Shown here one piece after another: positions 50,501 to 59,750 of a stretch of 64,000 nt of DNA; position 1 is the first letter of the stretch; each line of letters starts with the position of its first letter. The stretch is from contig JAUQWM010000044.1 of assembly GCA_030835125.1 (NCBI GenBank), forward strand, positions 62,001-126,000, given 5' to 3'. A program made the translations under genes and the position numbers. The notes beneath the pieces are model-generated. The model was not told the DNA's origin. It was given only the letters and a program-made list of their open reading frames with translations, and did no database searches. The stretch is from Gemmatimonadaceae bacterium. GTDB lineage: Bacteria > Gemmatimonadota > Gemmatimonadetes > Gemmatimonadales > Gemmatimonadaceae.

Positions 50501-52903
50501 TCAGCGAGGCCGGGTGATCGCGGCGCTCTCGACGCCCACGCGCCGCGCCAGGGCGATGAACCGCGGCGACTCCCGCACGCTGTCGAACATCCGCGCCCAG
50601 AGCGGCCACCAGGCAGTGGCGGATTCGCCGCGCGCGTACGCCTTCTCCAGGGCGTCGAGTGCCCGGGCCGTGTCCGGGATGGCGAGAGCGGCAACGGCCA
50701 GGCTGATGTGGTCATTCCAGCGGGCCGACCCCCGGGCCTCGATCTCGGCGATGGTGGCGCGGCTCGAGTCCGGGCTGGCGACCTTCCCCAGCACGTACGC
50801 GAAGGCACCGGTATTCATGACGTTGCGCGTCGGGGAGCTGCGGACGATGCGCAGTGCATCCGCCGGCCGGCCGGCATCGAGCGCCGTCATCGCGGCGGCG
50901 ATCTGGACGACCGCCGACGATGAATCGAGCTCCCAGGCGCGGGTGGCTTCCGAGAGCGCCCGTTCGGGAGCCTGATAGGCGAGGGTGAACCCGAGCCAGG
51001 TGGCCGTCGTCGCCTGGTACGGCTCGAGGCTCTTCGCCCGCTCGTACGCCTCCACCGCTTCATCCAGCCGTCCGACATACATGAGGCAGCGGCCGAGCTG
51101 GAAGTGCGCCGCCGCGTTTTGCGGCTCGATGGCGATGGCTGCCCTCAATTCGTTCTCGGCCACCGCGAACCGGCCGACCGCCATGTGCATGATGCCCAGG
51201 CCGACGCGGGCGTCGGCGAGCGTACTGTCGAGGGCCAGCGCCTGTCCCGCGTAGTCGATGACCCGCTGTTCCTCGAGAGGCTTGTCGCCGAAGTACGTGA
51301 GCAGCGCCAGCGCGTTGGCGATCCCCGCGTAGGCGCGCGCGAAGCGCGGGTCCCGCGCGATGGCTGCTTCGAACGCAGCGACGGCCCCCTCGAGCCCGGG
51401 GCGCCGCCGGTTCAGGTAATAGTGCCCTTTCAGGTACAGGTCGTAGGCCTCGTGGCTGGTCGTGCCGCGCCGGGTCGTCATGCTCGCGGCCGTCGTCGAC
51501 GCCGCCCCAGGGCCGAGACGTGCACCGAGGGCCGTCGTGATGGCCGTCGTCAGGCTGTCCTGGACCGCGAGCACGTCGTCCGCGGGCCGGCTGTAGCTGT
51601 CCGACCAGATCTCGACCGCATCGGTCGATCCGGTCAGCTGCGCCGACAGGCGGAGCTGCTGGCCGCTGCGCCGGACGCTGCCAAGCAGAAGGTACCTGAC
51701 CCCGAGCTCCGCGCCGACCTGGCGGACGTCGATGTCGCGGCGTCCCTTGTAGCGATACGCGGCAGAGCGGGCCGCGACGCGCAGGCCGGGGATGCGGCCC
51801 AACGCGGTCGCCAGCTCGTCGGTCAGTCCATCCGCGAAATACTCCTGCGCCGTGTCCCCTCCGATGTTCTCGAAGGGCAGGACGGCGACCGAGGGGCGCT
51901 CGTCGGTTGCGACCGTGGTCCCGGCTCCGTCGGGGCCGAGCCTGGGCAGGCTGACAACCAGGATGACCACCACGACAACCGCCGCCAGCAATCCGGCCAC
52001 GATGCCTTTCGGAGAGGTGGTGGGCCGCGCCGGGCTCTGCGAGGGCGTCGCCGCTGCCTCCAGCACGGCCAGCAACTCCGCGGCCGACTGGGGGCGGTGA
52101 TCGGGGTCCTTGTTGAGACACGCCATCACGAGGGCGGCCAGCGGCGGCGGTACCTCGGCCGCGTGCTCGCGGATCGCCGGCGGTGTTTCCGTCAGGTGGG
52201 CCGCGAGCATCGCCTGGCGCGTCGTGTGCGACGCGAAGGGGTGTCGCGTCGCCAGCAGCTCCCAGGCGACCACGCCCCAGGCGTAAATGTCCGCTCGGTG
52301 GTCGACCACGTCGCCCGCCACCTGCTCCGGGGCCATGTATCCCGGCGTCCCCAGTGAGGAGCCCGGACTGGTGATGGTATTCGTGTTCCCGGCGTTCTCC
52401 CGCGCGGCATCCATGGCCTTCGCGATGCCGAAGTCCGAGACCACCGCCGTTCCGCCCGACAGGAGGATGTTGTCCGGCTTGATGTCCCGGTGCACGATGC
52501 CCGCGCCGTGCGCGTAGGCGAGCGCCCGCGCGACGTCCTTCAGGATGGAAACCGCTTCGGCCAGCGGGATCGGTATCCCGGTGGCAACGCGCGCCCGGAG
52601 CGAGCTGCCGTCGACCAGCGGCATCGTGTAGTACGAGAAGTCGCCCGCGACACCGGCGGACAGGAGCGGCACGATGTTCGCCTGCTGCAGCGACGCCGCC
52701 AGGCGCACCTCACGCGCGAAGCGATCGGCCGAGAGTTCGGCGACGAGTTCGGGCTGGAGGACCTTGATGGCGACGCGGCGCGAGAGGGAGGTCTCGACGG
52801 CCGCGAAGACGGTCGACATTCCGCCGGCGCCGACTTCGCGCTCGATCCGGTAGGCGGCTCCCAGGGCGCGCTGCAGCTGGTCCTGCAGGGAAACAGGCGA
52901 CAT
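50501..52903 (-). CDS. Ser/Thr protein kinase with TolB-like and TPR sensor region
   Basis: PknB-type (Hanks) kinase of 800 residues. The kinase domain (15-285) has GAGGMSTVF, the catalytic HRDIKPDN and SDFGIAK, and GTPGYMAPEQ. One transmembrane helix (about 307-328) leads to an extracytoplasmic module opening SVAVLPFENIGGDTAQEYFADGLTDELATAL. This is the FlgO/TolB-like domain also found in CadC-type regulators and adenylate cyclases. TPR repeats follow (about 490-730). All catalytic residues are present. It lies 65 bases downstream of tyrS. Targets are unknown. Confidence 0.92.
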   Translation of the reverse strand: MSPVSLQDQLQRALGAAYRIEREVGAGGMSTVFAAVETSLSRRVAIKVLQPELVAELSADRFAREVRLAASLQQANIVPLLSAGVAGDFSYYTMPLVDGSSLRARVATGIPIPLAEAVSILKDVARALAYAHGAGIVHRDIKPDNILLSGGTAVVSDFGIAKAMDAARENAGNTNTITSPGSSLGTPGYMAPEQVAGDVVDHRADIYAWGVVAWELLATRHPFASHTTRQAMLAAHLTETPPAIREHAAEVPPPLAALVMACLNKDPDHRPQSAAELLAVLEAAATPSQSPARPTTSPKGIVAGLLAAVVVVVILVVSLPRLGPDGAGTTVATDERPSVAVLPFENIGGDTAQEYFADGLTDELATALGRIPGLRVAARSAAYRYKGRRDIDVRQVGAELGVRYLLLGSVRRSGQQLRLSAQLTGSTDAVEIWSDSYSRPADDVLAVQDSLTTAITTALGARLGPGAASTTAASMTTRRGTTSHEAYDLYLKGHYYLNRRRPGLEGAVAAFEAAIARDPRFARAYAGIANALALLTYFGDKPLEEQRVIDYAGQALALDSTLADARVGLGIMHMAVGRFAVAENELRAAIAIEPQNAAAHFQLGRCLMYVGRLDEAVEAYERAKSLEPYQATTATWLGFTLAYQAPERALSEATRAWELDSSSAVVQIAAAMTALDAGRPADALRIVRSSPTRNVMNTGAFAYVLGKVASPDSSRATIAEIEARGSARWNDHISLAVAALAIPDTARALDALEKAYARGESATAWWPLWARMFDSVRESPRFIALARRVGVESAAITRPR

Positions 52904-52968
52904 CGCGGGCTAGAAGTAGTGGAGCGGGCCGGCGTGCGTCAACCGATCGCGCCTGCGGCCTGCCCGCC

Positions 52969-54258
52969 TCACACGAGCTCGACCAGGGCCATGTCGCGCG
53001 CGCCCTTGCGGAGCAGGAAGTAGGCGCCGGCGATCGCCTCGTTGCCGTCGACGAACTGCTCCTCGGCGCCAAGCCGCCGCCCGTTGATCGAGACGCCGCC
53101 CTGCTGGAGTTGCCGCCGCGCATCGCCCCGGGACTTCGTGAGCCCGGTCTCGACGAGCATGTCGAGGACCGAGGCCCGCACCTCGCTGCCTGACGAGAGG
53201 GACACGTCGCGGTTCGCCGCGAGCCGCCGGAAGGGGATCTCCGCCCGCAGGACCTGCAGGGCCGACGGCGACAGCGACCGCGGGTCGGCCTTCCGGTCGA
53301 ACAACAGGCGCGACACGTCGCGCGCGCTGCGCGCCGCCTCGTCCCCGTGCACCCGGGCCGTCACGTCGAAGGCCAGCGCCGCCTGCGCCGCGCGCGACTC
53401 CGGTCGCTCGGCCATCGCGCGGTCGAGCGCCTCGACCTCCGCGCGGCCCATCAGCGTGAAGTACCGCAGGTACTTCGCGGCGTCGCGATCGTCGGCGTTC
53501 ACCCAGAACTGGTAGAACTGGTACGGCGACGTCCGCGCCGCGTCGAGCCAGACGTTGCCGGCCTCCGACTTCCCGAACTTGCTGCCGTCGGACCTGGTCA
53601 CCAGCGGCAGCGTGACGCCGTGGACCGGGACCCCGGTGGTGCGCCTGACGAGTTCGATCCCGGCCGTGATGTTGCCGTACTGGTCGCTGCCGCCGATCTG
53701 CATCGTCACGCCGTGGCGGCGGTTGAGCTCGAGGAAGTCGAACGCCTGCAGCAGCATGTAGGCGAACTCGGTGAAGGAGATCCCGTCCTCCAGCCTCGCC
53801 TTCACCGAGTCCTTCGCCAGCATGTAGTTGATGCTGAAGTGCTTCCCGACGTCACGCAGGAATGCCACCGCGCCCAGCGGAACGAGCCAGTCGGCGTTGT
53901 TGTGCAGCTGCGCCGCCGCCGGGCCCGAGAAGTCGAGGAATCGCTCGAGCTGGCGGCGAATGCCCTCGGCGTTGGACGCGATGACGGACAGGTCGGCCAA
54001 CTGGCGCTCCGTCGACCGGCCACTCGGGTCACCGATCAGTCCGGTTCCACCGCCCACCAGCGCGACGGGGCGGTGCCCGGCGCGTTGCAGGTGTACGAGG
54101 CCCATGATCGGGACCAGGCTGCCGACGTGCAGGCTGTCGGCGGTCGGATCGAACCCGCAGTAGGCGGTGACCTGGCCCGCGGCGAGCGCTTCCGACGCGC
54201 CTTCCGTGTCCTGGTAGAGCAAACCGCGCCAGCCGAGTTCCTCGAGAAACGAAGACAT
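52969..54258 (-). CDS. tyrS: Tyrosyl-tRNA synthetase
   Basis: Class I aminoacyl-tRNA synthetase for tyrosine, 429 residues. The HIGH-like motif is DSLHVGSL and the KMSKS-like motif is KFGKS. The Tyr-binding region (YCGFDPTADS) and a C-terminal S4 RNA-binding domain (SKSRGDARRQLQQGGVSINGRRL) are present. ATG 54258 (MSSFLEELGWRGLLYQ) has TTGGAG just upstream. Longer in-frame readings upstream lack family similarity. It is divergent from the PBP gene. Confidence 0.97.
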   Translation of the reverse strand: MSSFLEELGWRGLLYQDTEGASEALAAGQVTAYCGFDPTADSLHVGSLVPIMGLVHLQRAGHRPVALVGGGTGLIGDPSGRSTERQLADLSVIASNAEGIRRQLERFLDFSGPAAAQLHNNADWLVPLGAVAFLRDVGKHFSINYMLAKDSVKARLEDGISFTEFAYMLLQAFDFLELNRRHGVTMQIGGSDQYGNITAGIELVRRTTGVPVHGVTLPLVTRSDGSKFGKSEAGNVWLDAARTSPYQFYQFWVNADDRDAAKYLRYFTLMGRAEVEALDRAMAERPESRAAQAALAFDVTARVHGDEAARSARDVSRLLFDRKADPRSLSPSALQVLRAEIPFRRLAANRDVSLSSGSEVRASVLDMLVETGLTKSRGDARRQLQQGGVSINGRRLGAEEQFVDGNEAIAGAYFLLRKGARDMALVELV

Positions 54259-54357
54259 GCTCCAACCTACCAGACAGGTGACACCGGGCGGGAGACTGGG
54301 AGCGCGCAAAGCGCCGCGATCATCGGTGGACGGTCCCACCTCCCTCGTCTCGGATGC

Positions 54358-54365
54358 TACTTTTC
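54358..54365 (+). promoter_or_regulatory. TACTTTTC promoter-like box upstream of the PBP gene
   Basis: TAnnTTTC variant of the TAnnTTTG box, 18 bases before ATG 54384. It argues for that start over the in-frame ATG 54354, which overlaps the box. Confidence 0.35.
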
Positions 54366-54383
54366 GTGAGCGTCGCCATTCCG

Positions 54384-56612
54384 ATGACTGACCCCAAGCC
54401 CACCCCCTCCCGCAAGGGCCGCCTCGCCGCGCTCGCGAGCCGTTATCCGCGCCTCCTCCGCGGGGTCGGCTACGTCATGACCGCCGGCATCATGTTCGGG
54501 CTGGGGATCGCGCTGGCGGCCTGGAACCTGGTGTGCCGGGGATCGCGCTGCCCGTCGATCGAGGTGCTCGAGCGGTACCAGCCGCGCCAGACGTCGCGCC
54601 TCTATGCGATCGACGGCCGGTTCGTCGCCGAACTCGGTCTCGAGCGCCGGACCCTGGCGACGCTGGACGACATCCCGCGAATCGTCCAGGACGCGTTCAT
54701 CGTCACCGAGGACAAGCGCTTCTACAGCCATCGCGGCATCGACTGGTTCCGCATCCCGGGATCGGCCATCCGCAACGTCATGGCGGGGTCATTCGAGCAG
54801 GGCTTCTCGACCATCACGATGCAGCTCGCCCGCAACGTCTTCCCCGACCAGATCACGCGCGAGCGCCGCAGCGGGTCGCTCTCGCAGGTGATGGCGTCGC
54901 TGGTGCGGAAGCTGCGCGAGGCGCGCGTGGCGCGGTCGATCGAGCGCCGATATCCCAAGGACAAGATCCTCGAGCTGTACCTGAACCAGATCAACCTCGG
55001 CTCGGGCGCGCACGGCGTGGAGACGGCGTCGCAGCGGTACTTCGGCAAGTCGGTCCGCTACCTGAACCTCGCCGAGGCGGCGACGCTGGCGGCGTTGCCC
55101 AAGGCCCCGACCCGCTACAACCCGCGCCGTTCGCCGGCCCGCGCGGTGCAGCGGCGGAACACGATCATCGAGCTGATGCGTCGTGAGGGTGAAGTGACCA
55201 CCGAAGCGGCCAGCCTGGCCAAGGCATATCCGCTGGCGCTGGCCCGTCGCGTCGAATCCGGCGAGATCGCCCCGTACTTCGCGGAGTGGGTCCGCCAGAC
55301 GCTTTACGAGCACTTCGGGGACCGGCTGTACGACCAGGGCCTCAAGGTCTACACCACGCTCGACCTCGACATGCAGGCGGCGGCGGAACGCGCGGTCGAG
55401 AGCCAGCTCAGCGCGATCGAGGGCGGGCAGTACGGCAACTTCCGCCACCTGACCTACGAGCAATACGTGGCCCGCGGCAACCGGGACCAGGGCAGCGGCG
55501 CTGAATCGCCCTATATCCAGGCGGCCTTCGTCGCGATCGACCCACGCGACGGCAGCGTGCGGGCGATGGTCGGGGGCCGCGACTACGGGGATTCGCAGTT
55601 CAACCGGGCCACGCAGGCGTTGCGCCAGCCGGGATCGACGTTCAAGCCGATCGTCTATTCGACGGCGATCCATGAGGGGCGGTCGCCGGCGATGCTGATC
55701 GACGACTCGCGACTCAGCCTCCCGCAGATGGACGGCACCGACTGGACCCCCGAGAACTACGACCTCAAGTTCCTCGGCCCGATGACGATGCGCCGCGGGC
55801 TGTACGATTCCCGCAACCTGATCGCCATCCGGCTGGGCATGGAGCTGGGCGAGCACAACGTGATCGACATGGCGCGGCGGTTCGGCCTGACGACGCCCAT
55901 CCCGCCGTACCCGTCCATCCACATCGGCTCGGCCGAGGTCTACCCGATCGAGCTGATCGGCGCCTACACCGCCTTCGCGAATCTCGGCACCCGGACGAAG
56001 CCTAACGCGATCCTCCGCGTCGAGGACCAGGAAGGCAACGTACTGTGGAAGACGCAGGCCGACTCGGCGGCCGTGCTGGGATCGCCCGAGGCCTGGATCA
56101 TGGTCAACATGCTGAAGGACGTGGTCCTGCGCGGCACGGCCGTGGGGCGGGTCTGGAACCGGGGATTCCGCGTCCCGTCGGGCGGGAAGACGGGGACCAC
56201 CAACGACGGCGCGGATGTCTGGTACGTGGGCTTCACGGCCGACCTGGTGGCCGGGGTGTGGGTCGGCTTCGACAAGCCGAAGAAGATCATGGCGGATGCG
56301 CAGGGTGGACGGCTCGCGGCGCCGGCGTACACCGACTTCATGATCGAGGTGTACCGGCGGAAGCCGGCGCCCCCGGATTGGCCGAAGCCGGCGTCCGTTG
56401 TCGCGCGCAGCGTGGACTCGCTGACGGGGCTCCTGGCGGCGCCGCAATGCGCCGATCGTGCCTACATCGAATACTTCCTCCCTGGCACGGAGCCGCAGCG
56501 CACCTGCGGCGGCGGCGTATCGGGCGGGTCGCTGGGCAACGCGGCCTGGCGGGAGCCCCCGCCGCCTCCGCCGCCACCTGGACGACGGCCGCCACGCGGC
56601 AAGCCGGAGTGA
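54384..56612 (+). CDS. Class A penicillin-binding protein (PBP1A-like)
   Basis: Bifunctional peptidoglycan synthase, 742 residues. There is one membrane anchor (about 30-52). The GT51 transglycosylase has the catalytic Glu in TEDKRFYSHRG (E109) and GFSTITMQLARN. The transpeptidase has the Ser nucleophile in PGSTFK (S418, K421), SRN (476-478) and KTG (602-604). The C-terminal tail is Pro-rich. The canonical QGGSTITQQ of the GT domain reads QGFSTITMQ, a mild variation. ATG 54384 is preferred on promoter grounds; ATG 54354 adds ten residues. The amidohydrolase gene follows after 28 bases. Confidence 0.94.
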   Translation: MTDPKPTPSRKGRLAALASRYPRLLRGVGYVMTAGIMFGLGIALAAWNLVCRGSRCPSIEVLERYQPRQTSRLYAIDGRFVAELGLERRTLATLDDIPRIVQDAFIVTEDKRFYSHRGIDWFRIPGSAIRNVMAGSFEQGFSTITMQLARNVFPDQITRERRSGSLSQVMASLVRKLREARVARSIERRYPKDKILELYLNQINLGSGAHGVETASQRYFGKSVRYLNLAEAATLAALPKAPTRYNPRRSPARAVQRRNTIIELMRREGEVTTEAASLAKAYPLALARRVESGEIAPYFAEWVRQTLYEHFGDRLYDQGLKVYTTLDLDMQAAAERAVESQLSAIEGGQYGNFRHLTYEQYVARGNRDQGSGAESPYIQAAFVAIDPRDGSVRAMVGGRDYGDSQFNRATQALRQPGSTFKPIVYSTAIHEGRSPAMLIDDSRLSLPQMDGTDWTPENYDLKFLGPMTMRRGLYDSRNLIAIRLGMELGEHNVIDMARRFGLTTPIPPYPSIHIGSAEVYPIELIGAYTAFANLGTRTKPNAILRVEDQEGNVLWKTQADSAAVLGSPEAWIMVNMLKDVVLRGTAVGRVWNRGFRVPSGGKTGTTNDGADVWYVGFTADLVAGVWVGFDKPKKIMADAQGGRLAAPAYTDFMIEVYRRKPAPPDWPKPASVVARSVDSLTGLLAAPQCADRAYIEYFLPGTEPQRTCGGGVSGGSLGNAAWREPPPPPPPPGRRPPRGKPE

Positions 56613-56640
56613 GGTCCCGCCGCCAGCGCAGCGGCAGGCG

Positions 56641-57978
56641 ATGATCGTCTACTCCGCGCGCTGGGTGCTGCCGGTGTCCCGTCCGCCGATCGAGCACGGG
56701 GCCGTCGCCGTTGAGGATGGCCGGATCACCTTCGTCGGTCCGGTGACCAGCGCGCCGCCGGTCGATGTGCAGCTCGGGGACTGCGCACTGGTGCCCGGTC
56801 TCGTGAACGTGCACACCCACCTCGAGCTGACGGCCATGCGTGGATGGCTCGAGGACCTCCCGTTCCGCCGGTGGATCATCCGCCTGACGAAGGCGCGGCG
56901 CGAAGTGCTCGACGCCGGTCGGCTGCTCGCGTCCGCCCGCCTCGGCATTGCCGAGGGCCTGCTGGCGGGCATCACGACCTACGCGGACACCTGCGAATCC
57001 GGCGTCGCGCACCAGGCCATGCGCGACATGCGCGTGCGCGGCGTGATGTACCTCGAGGTCTTCGGGCCGGACCCGGACCGTGCTTCCGGGTCGCTCCGGG
57101 AACTCGCGACGCGCGTCGCCGCGGTGCGCGCACAGGATTCCACGCTGGTGCGCACCGGCATCTCGCCCCACGCGCCATACTCGGTGAGCGATGACCTCTT
57201 TGCCGGCGCGGCGCGCCTGTCGATCGACGAGCGGTTGCCGATGGCAATCCACGCCGCCGAAAGCGAGGCCGAGCATCTCCTGGTGACGGCCGCGCGCGGC
57301 GACTTCGCCGACGCCCTTCGCGCGCGCGGGATCGACGTCGCGCCGCGCGGCACGTCGACCATCGCGCTGCTCGATCGCGTCGGGGTCCTGCACGCCCGGC
57401 CGTTGCTCATTCACTGCGTGCGCGCGAGCCATGATGACATCCGGCGCATCGCCGCGCACGGCTGCGCGGTGGCGCACTGTCCGGCATCGAACGCGAAGCT
57501 GGGCCACGGGATCGCCGACCTCGAAGGCCTGCTGCACGCCAACGTGGACGTGGGGATCGGCTCCGACTCGGTGGCCAGCAACAACCGGATGGACCTGCTG
57601 GATGAGGCGCGGTTGGCGCTGCTGATGGGTCGCGCGCGTCGTGGCACCTGGGACGTGCTGCCGGCGGCGCAGGGGCTGGAGCTCGCCACGCTGGGCGGCG
57701 CCAGGGCGCTCGGCCTGGACGCGGAGACCGGGTCACTGGAGGTCGGCAAGGCCGCCGACCTGGCCGCGTTTCCTCTCGACGCGATCCATGCCCAGCCCGT
57801 GCAGGAGCCCGAATCGGCGCTGCTCTTCGCCACGTCCGGCCGCGGGGCACGACTGGTCATGGTCGCCGGCGAGGTGCTGGTGCGCGACGGTCGCCTCGTG
57901 CGCGAGATCACCGGGGACTTCGAGACCGTCCGCGCAGCCGGGGCGGAGCTGCGTCGGTTTGCCTCGCCGGACAGCTAG
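56641..57978 (+). CDS. Amidohydrolase-superfamily deaminase (MtaD/SsnA/TrzN-like)
   Basis: Metal-dependent TIM-barrel hydrolase, 445 residues. Metal ligands are NVHTHLE (H58, H60), IHAAESEAE (about 203), the catalytic LIHCVRA His, and GIGSDSVASNNRMDLLDE (Asp). The HCPASNAKLGHG motif is typical of the subgroup deaminating methylthioadenosine/S-adenosylhomocysteine, guanine or s-triazines. Substrate assignment is open. The N- and C-terminal beta-sandwich (GSLEVGKAADLAAF) is present. Confidence 0.9.
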   Translation: MIVYSARWVLPVSRPPIEHGAVAVEDGRITFVGPVTSAPPVDVQLGDCALVPGLVNVHTHLELTAMRGWLEDLPFRRWIIRLTKARREVLDAGRLLASARLGIAEGLLAGITTYADTCESGVAHQAMRDMRVRGVMYLEVFGPDPDRASGSLRELATRVAAVRAQDSTLVRTGISPHAPYSVSDDLFAGAARLSIDERLPMAIHAAESEAEHLLVTAARGDFADALRARGIDVAPRGTSTIALLDRVGVLHARPLLIHCVRASHDDIRRIAAHGCAVAHCPASNAKLGHGIADLEGLLHANVDVGIGSDSVASNNRMDLLDEARLALLMGRARRGTWDVLPAAQGLELATLGGARALGLDAETGSLEVGKAADLAAFPLDAIHAQPVQEPESALLFATSGRGARLVMVAGEVLVRDGRLVREITGDFETVRAAGAELRRFASPDS

Positions 57979-58007
57979 CGCGCTGGCCGGGTGGCCGGGG
58001 GCGGGAC

Positions 58008-58015
58008 TACCTTTC
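58008..58015 (+). promoter_or_regulatory. TACCTTTC promoter-like box upstream of the branched-chain aminotransferase
   Basis: Same octamer as at the EamA gene, 38 bases before ATG 58054. This leaves room for a leader containing a GGGAG ribosome-binding site. Confidence 0.4.
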
Positions 58016-58053
58016 GTCGTCCCGCTCGACGACCTGCACCCGGGAGATTGGCT

Positions 58054-59004
58054 ATGCAAGACCGCGCCTCTGGACGGACGGCGAAGATCTGGCGCGATGG
58101 CGCCCTGGTGAACTGGGAGGATGCCAACATCCACGTCATCTCCCACGTGGCTCACTACGGGTCGGGCGTGTTCGAGGGGATCCGGTCGTACGAAACGCCC
58201 AGTGGTGGTGCCGTCTTCAGGCTGCGCGACCACATGCGGCGGCTGCACGACTCCTGCCGCATCTATCGCATGCCGATGGCGCACTCGATCGATGACCTGG
58301 TGCAGGCCACCGTGGACACGATCGCGGCGAACGAGCTGACCGCCTGCTACATCCGGCCGATCGCGCTGCGGACGGGTGAGCAGATGGGCTTCTACCCCAT
58401 CGGCGTCCCGGTCGAGACGTTCATCATGTGCTGGAAGTGGGACACGTACCTGGGCCACCAGGCCTACGAGGAGGGTGCCGATGCCTGCGTATCGAGCTGG
58501 CGGCGTGCCGCGCCGGATACGTACCCCACCATGGCCAAGGCCTCGGGCAACTATCTGAACTCCCAGCTCTCGAAGATCGAGGCCCGGCAGGACGGCTACC
58601 ACGAGGCCATCACGCTCGACGCCTTCGGCAACGTGTCGGAGGGGAGCGGAGAAAACCTGTTCCTCGTCCGCGACGGCGTGCTGTACACGTCACCGATCTC
58701 GGCCGGGATCCTGCACGGCATAACGAGGGACACGGTGATGCGGCTCGGCCGCGACCTCGGCCACGAGGTCCGCGAGATGACCATCCCGCGCGAGATGCTG
58801 TACCTGGCCGACGAAGTGTTCTTCTGTGGTACGGCCGCCGAAATCACCCCCGTGCGGACGGTGGACCGGGTGCCCGTCGGCGCCGGCAAGCCGGGCCCGA
58901 TCACCCGCGCCCTGCAGCATGAGTTCATGGGTATCGCGAAGGGGCGGATCGAGGACCGGCATGGCTGGCTCACCGCGGTGCCGGTGGCGACCGCAGTGCG
59001 CTAG
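58054..59004 (+). CDS. ilvE: Branched-chain amino acid aminotransferase
   Basis: Fold-type IV PLP aminotransferase for Leu/Ile/Val, 316 residues. HVAHYGSGVFEGIRSYE (32-48) is the characteristic opening, the Schiff-base Lys is K162 in TMAKASGNYLNS, and EGSGENLFLVRDG binds PLP. FFCGTAAEITPVRTVD is present near the C-terminus. ATG 58054 has GGGAG 7 bases upstream. The gene stands alone between the amidohydrolase and an array-flanked HNH gene. Confidence 0.95.
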   Translation: MQDRASGRTAKIWRDGALVNWEDANIHVISHVAHYGSGVFEGIRSYETPSGGAVFRLRDHMRRLHDSCRIYRMPMAHSIDDLVQATVDTIAANELTACYIRPIALRTGEQMGFYPIGVPVETFIMCWKWDTYLGHQAYEEGADACVSSWRRAAPDTYPTMAKASGNYLNSQLSKIEARQDGYHEAITLDAFGNVSEGSGENLFLVRDGVLYTSPISAGILHGITRDTVMRLGRDLGHEVREMTIPREMLYLADEVFFCGTAAEITPVRTVDRVPVGAGKPGPITRALQHEFMGIAKGRIEDRHGWLTAVPVATAVR

Positions 59005-59045
59005 GGCCCCCCGGCCCTTGGCCCGATTTTGACGGGGATGTTAGA

Positions 59046-59120
<75 letters not shown>

Positions 59121-59129
59121 GGAGTCCCA

Positions 59130-59717
59130 GTGGTTCAAGGGTGCCTGGCCCTGAACTCGTCGTTCGAGCCGCTGACGATGGTGCCGCTCAAGCGTGCACT
59201 GCGACTCGTCATCGACGGCAAGGCCGAGATCGTGGAAGCCGACCTGGCGCGTCCGGTCCGGTCCGAGCGCCTGGAACTGCCACGCCCGGCGGTCATCCGC
59301 CTGACGAAGTTCATCCACGTCCCGCGCAGGTTCCGCCGCCAGGTGACCAACACGTTCCTGTTTGCGCGGGATGGCTATTGCTGCCAGTTCTGCGGCCGGT
59401 CGATCACCGAGCTGCGGCCGCGGGAGTCGCTGACGCGCGACCACCTGGTGCCACTCTCGCGCGGCGGCACCAACGTCTGGACCAACGTCGTCACGGCCTG
59501 CAGCCCCTGCAACACGCGCAAGGGCAACAAGCTGCCGTCCGAGATCGGGATGCACCCGCTCACCAACCCGGCCGAGCCGCACTTCGTGCACCTGAGCTGG
59601 GCGGTGCGGCGCCTGACACCGATCCAGGCCCGGTACATCCGGCTGTTCTATGGCACCGGCGTGCTGCACCAGCTCGAGGGACTGGAACACCGGCGGAGCC
59701 GGCGACTCGGCGGGTAG
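59130..59717 (+). CDS. HNH endonuclease-domain protein
   Basis: A 195-residue protein with a C-terminal HNH/zinc module: CQFC (85-88), TRDHLVPLSRGG (DH at 104-105), the Asn region TNVWTNVV and CSPCN (124-128). The N-terminal 60 residues (LALNSSFEPLTMVPLKRALRLVIDGKAEIVE) are typical of small chromosomal HNH proteins that are widespread and of unclear role, possibly repair or defence. The GTG start is supported by GGAG at 59121-59124. A 23-bp hairpin sits directly upstream and may control it. Confidence 0.9.
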   Translation: MVQGCLALNSSFEPLTMVPLKRALRLVIDGKAEIVEADLARPVRSERLELPRPAVIRLTKFIHVPRRFRRQVTNTFLFARDGYCCQFCGRSITELRPRESLTRDHLVPLSRGGTNVWTNVVTACSPCNTRKGNKLPSEIGMHPLTNPAEPHFVHLSWAVRRLTPIQARYIRLFYGTGVLHQLEGLEHRRSRRLGG

Positions 59718-59726
59718 CGGGGCGCG

Positions 59727-59744
59727 GGTCGGCACGCGCCGACC
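59727..59744. terminator. Hairpin between convergent genes
   Basis: GGTCGGC (59727-59733) pairs with GCCGACC (59738-59744) around ACGC. It fills the 33-base gap between the HNH gene and the convergent DUF4390-like gene. There is no T-run, so any termination role is inferred from position. Confidence 0.4.
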
Positions 59745-59750
59745 GCTCCG

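Noticed and set aside
54354-54383. Upstream ATG for the PBP gene
   Set aside because: It overlaps the TACTTTTC promoter-like box and adds an unsupported hydrophobic decapeptide; kept only as an alternative.
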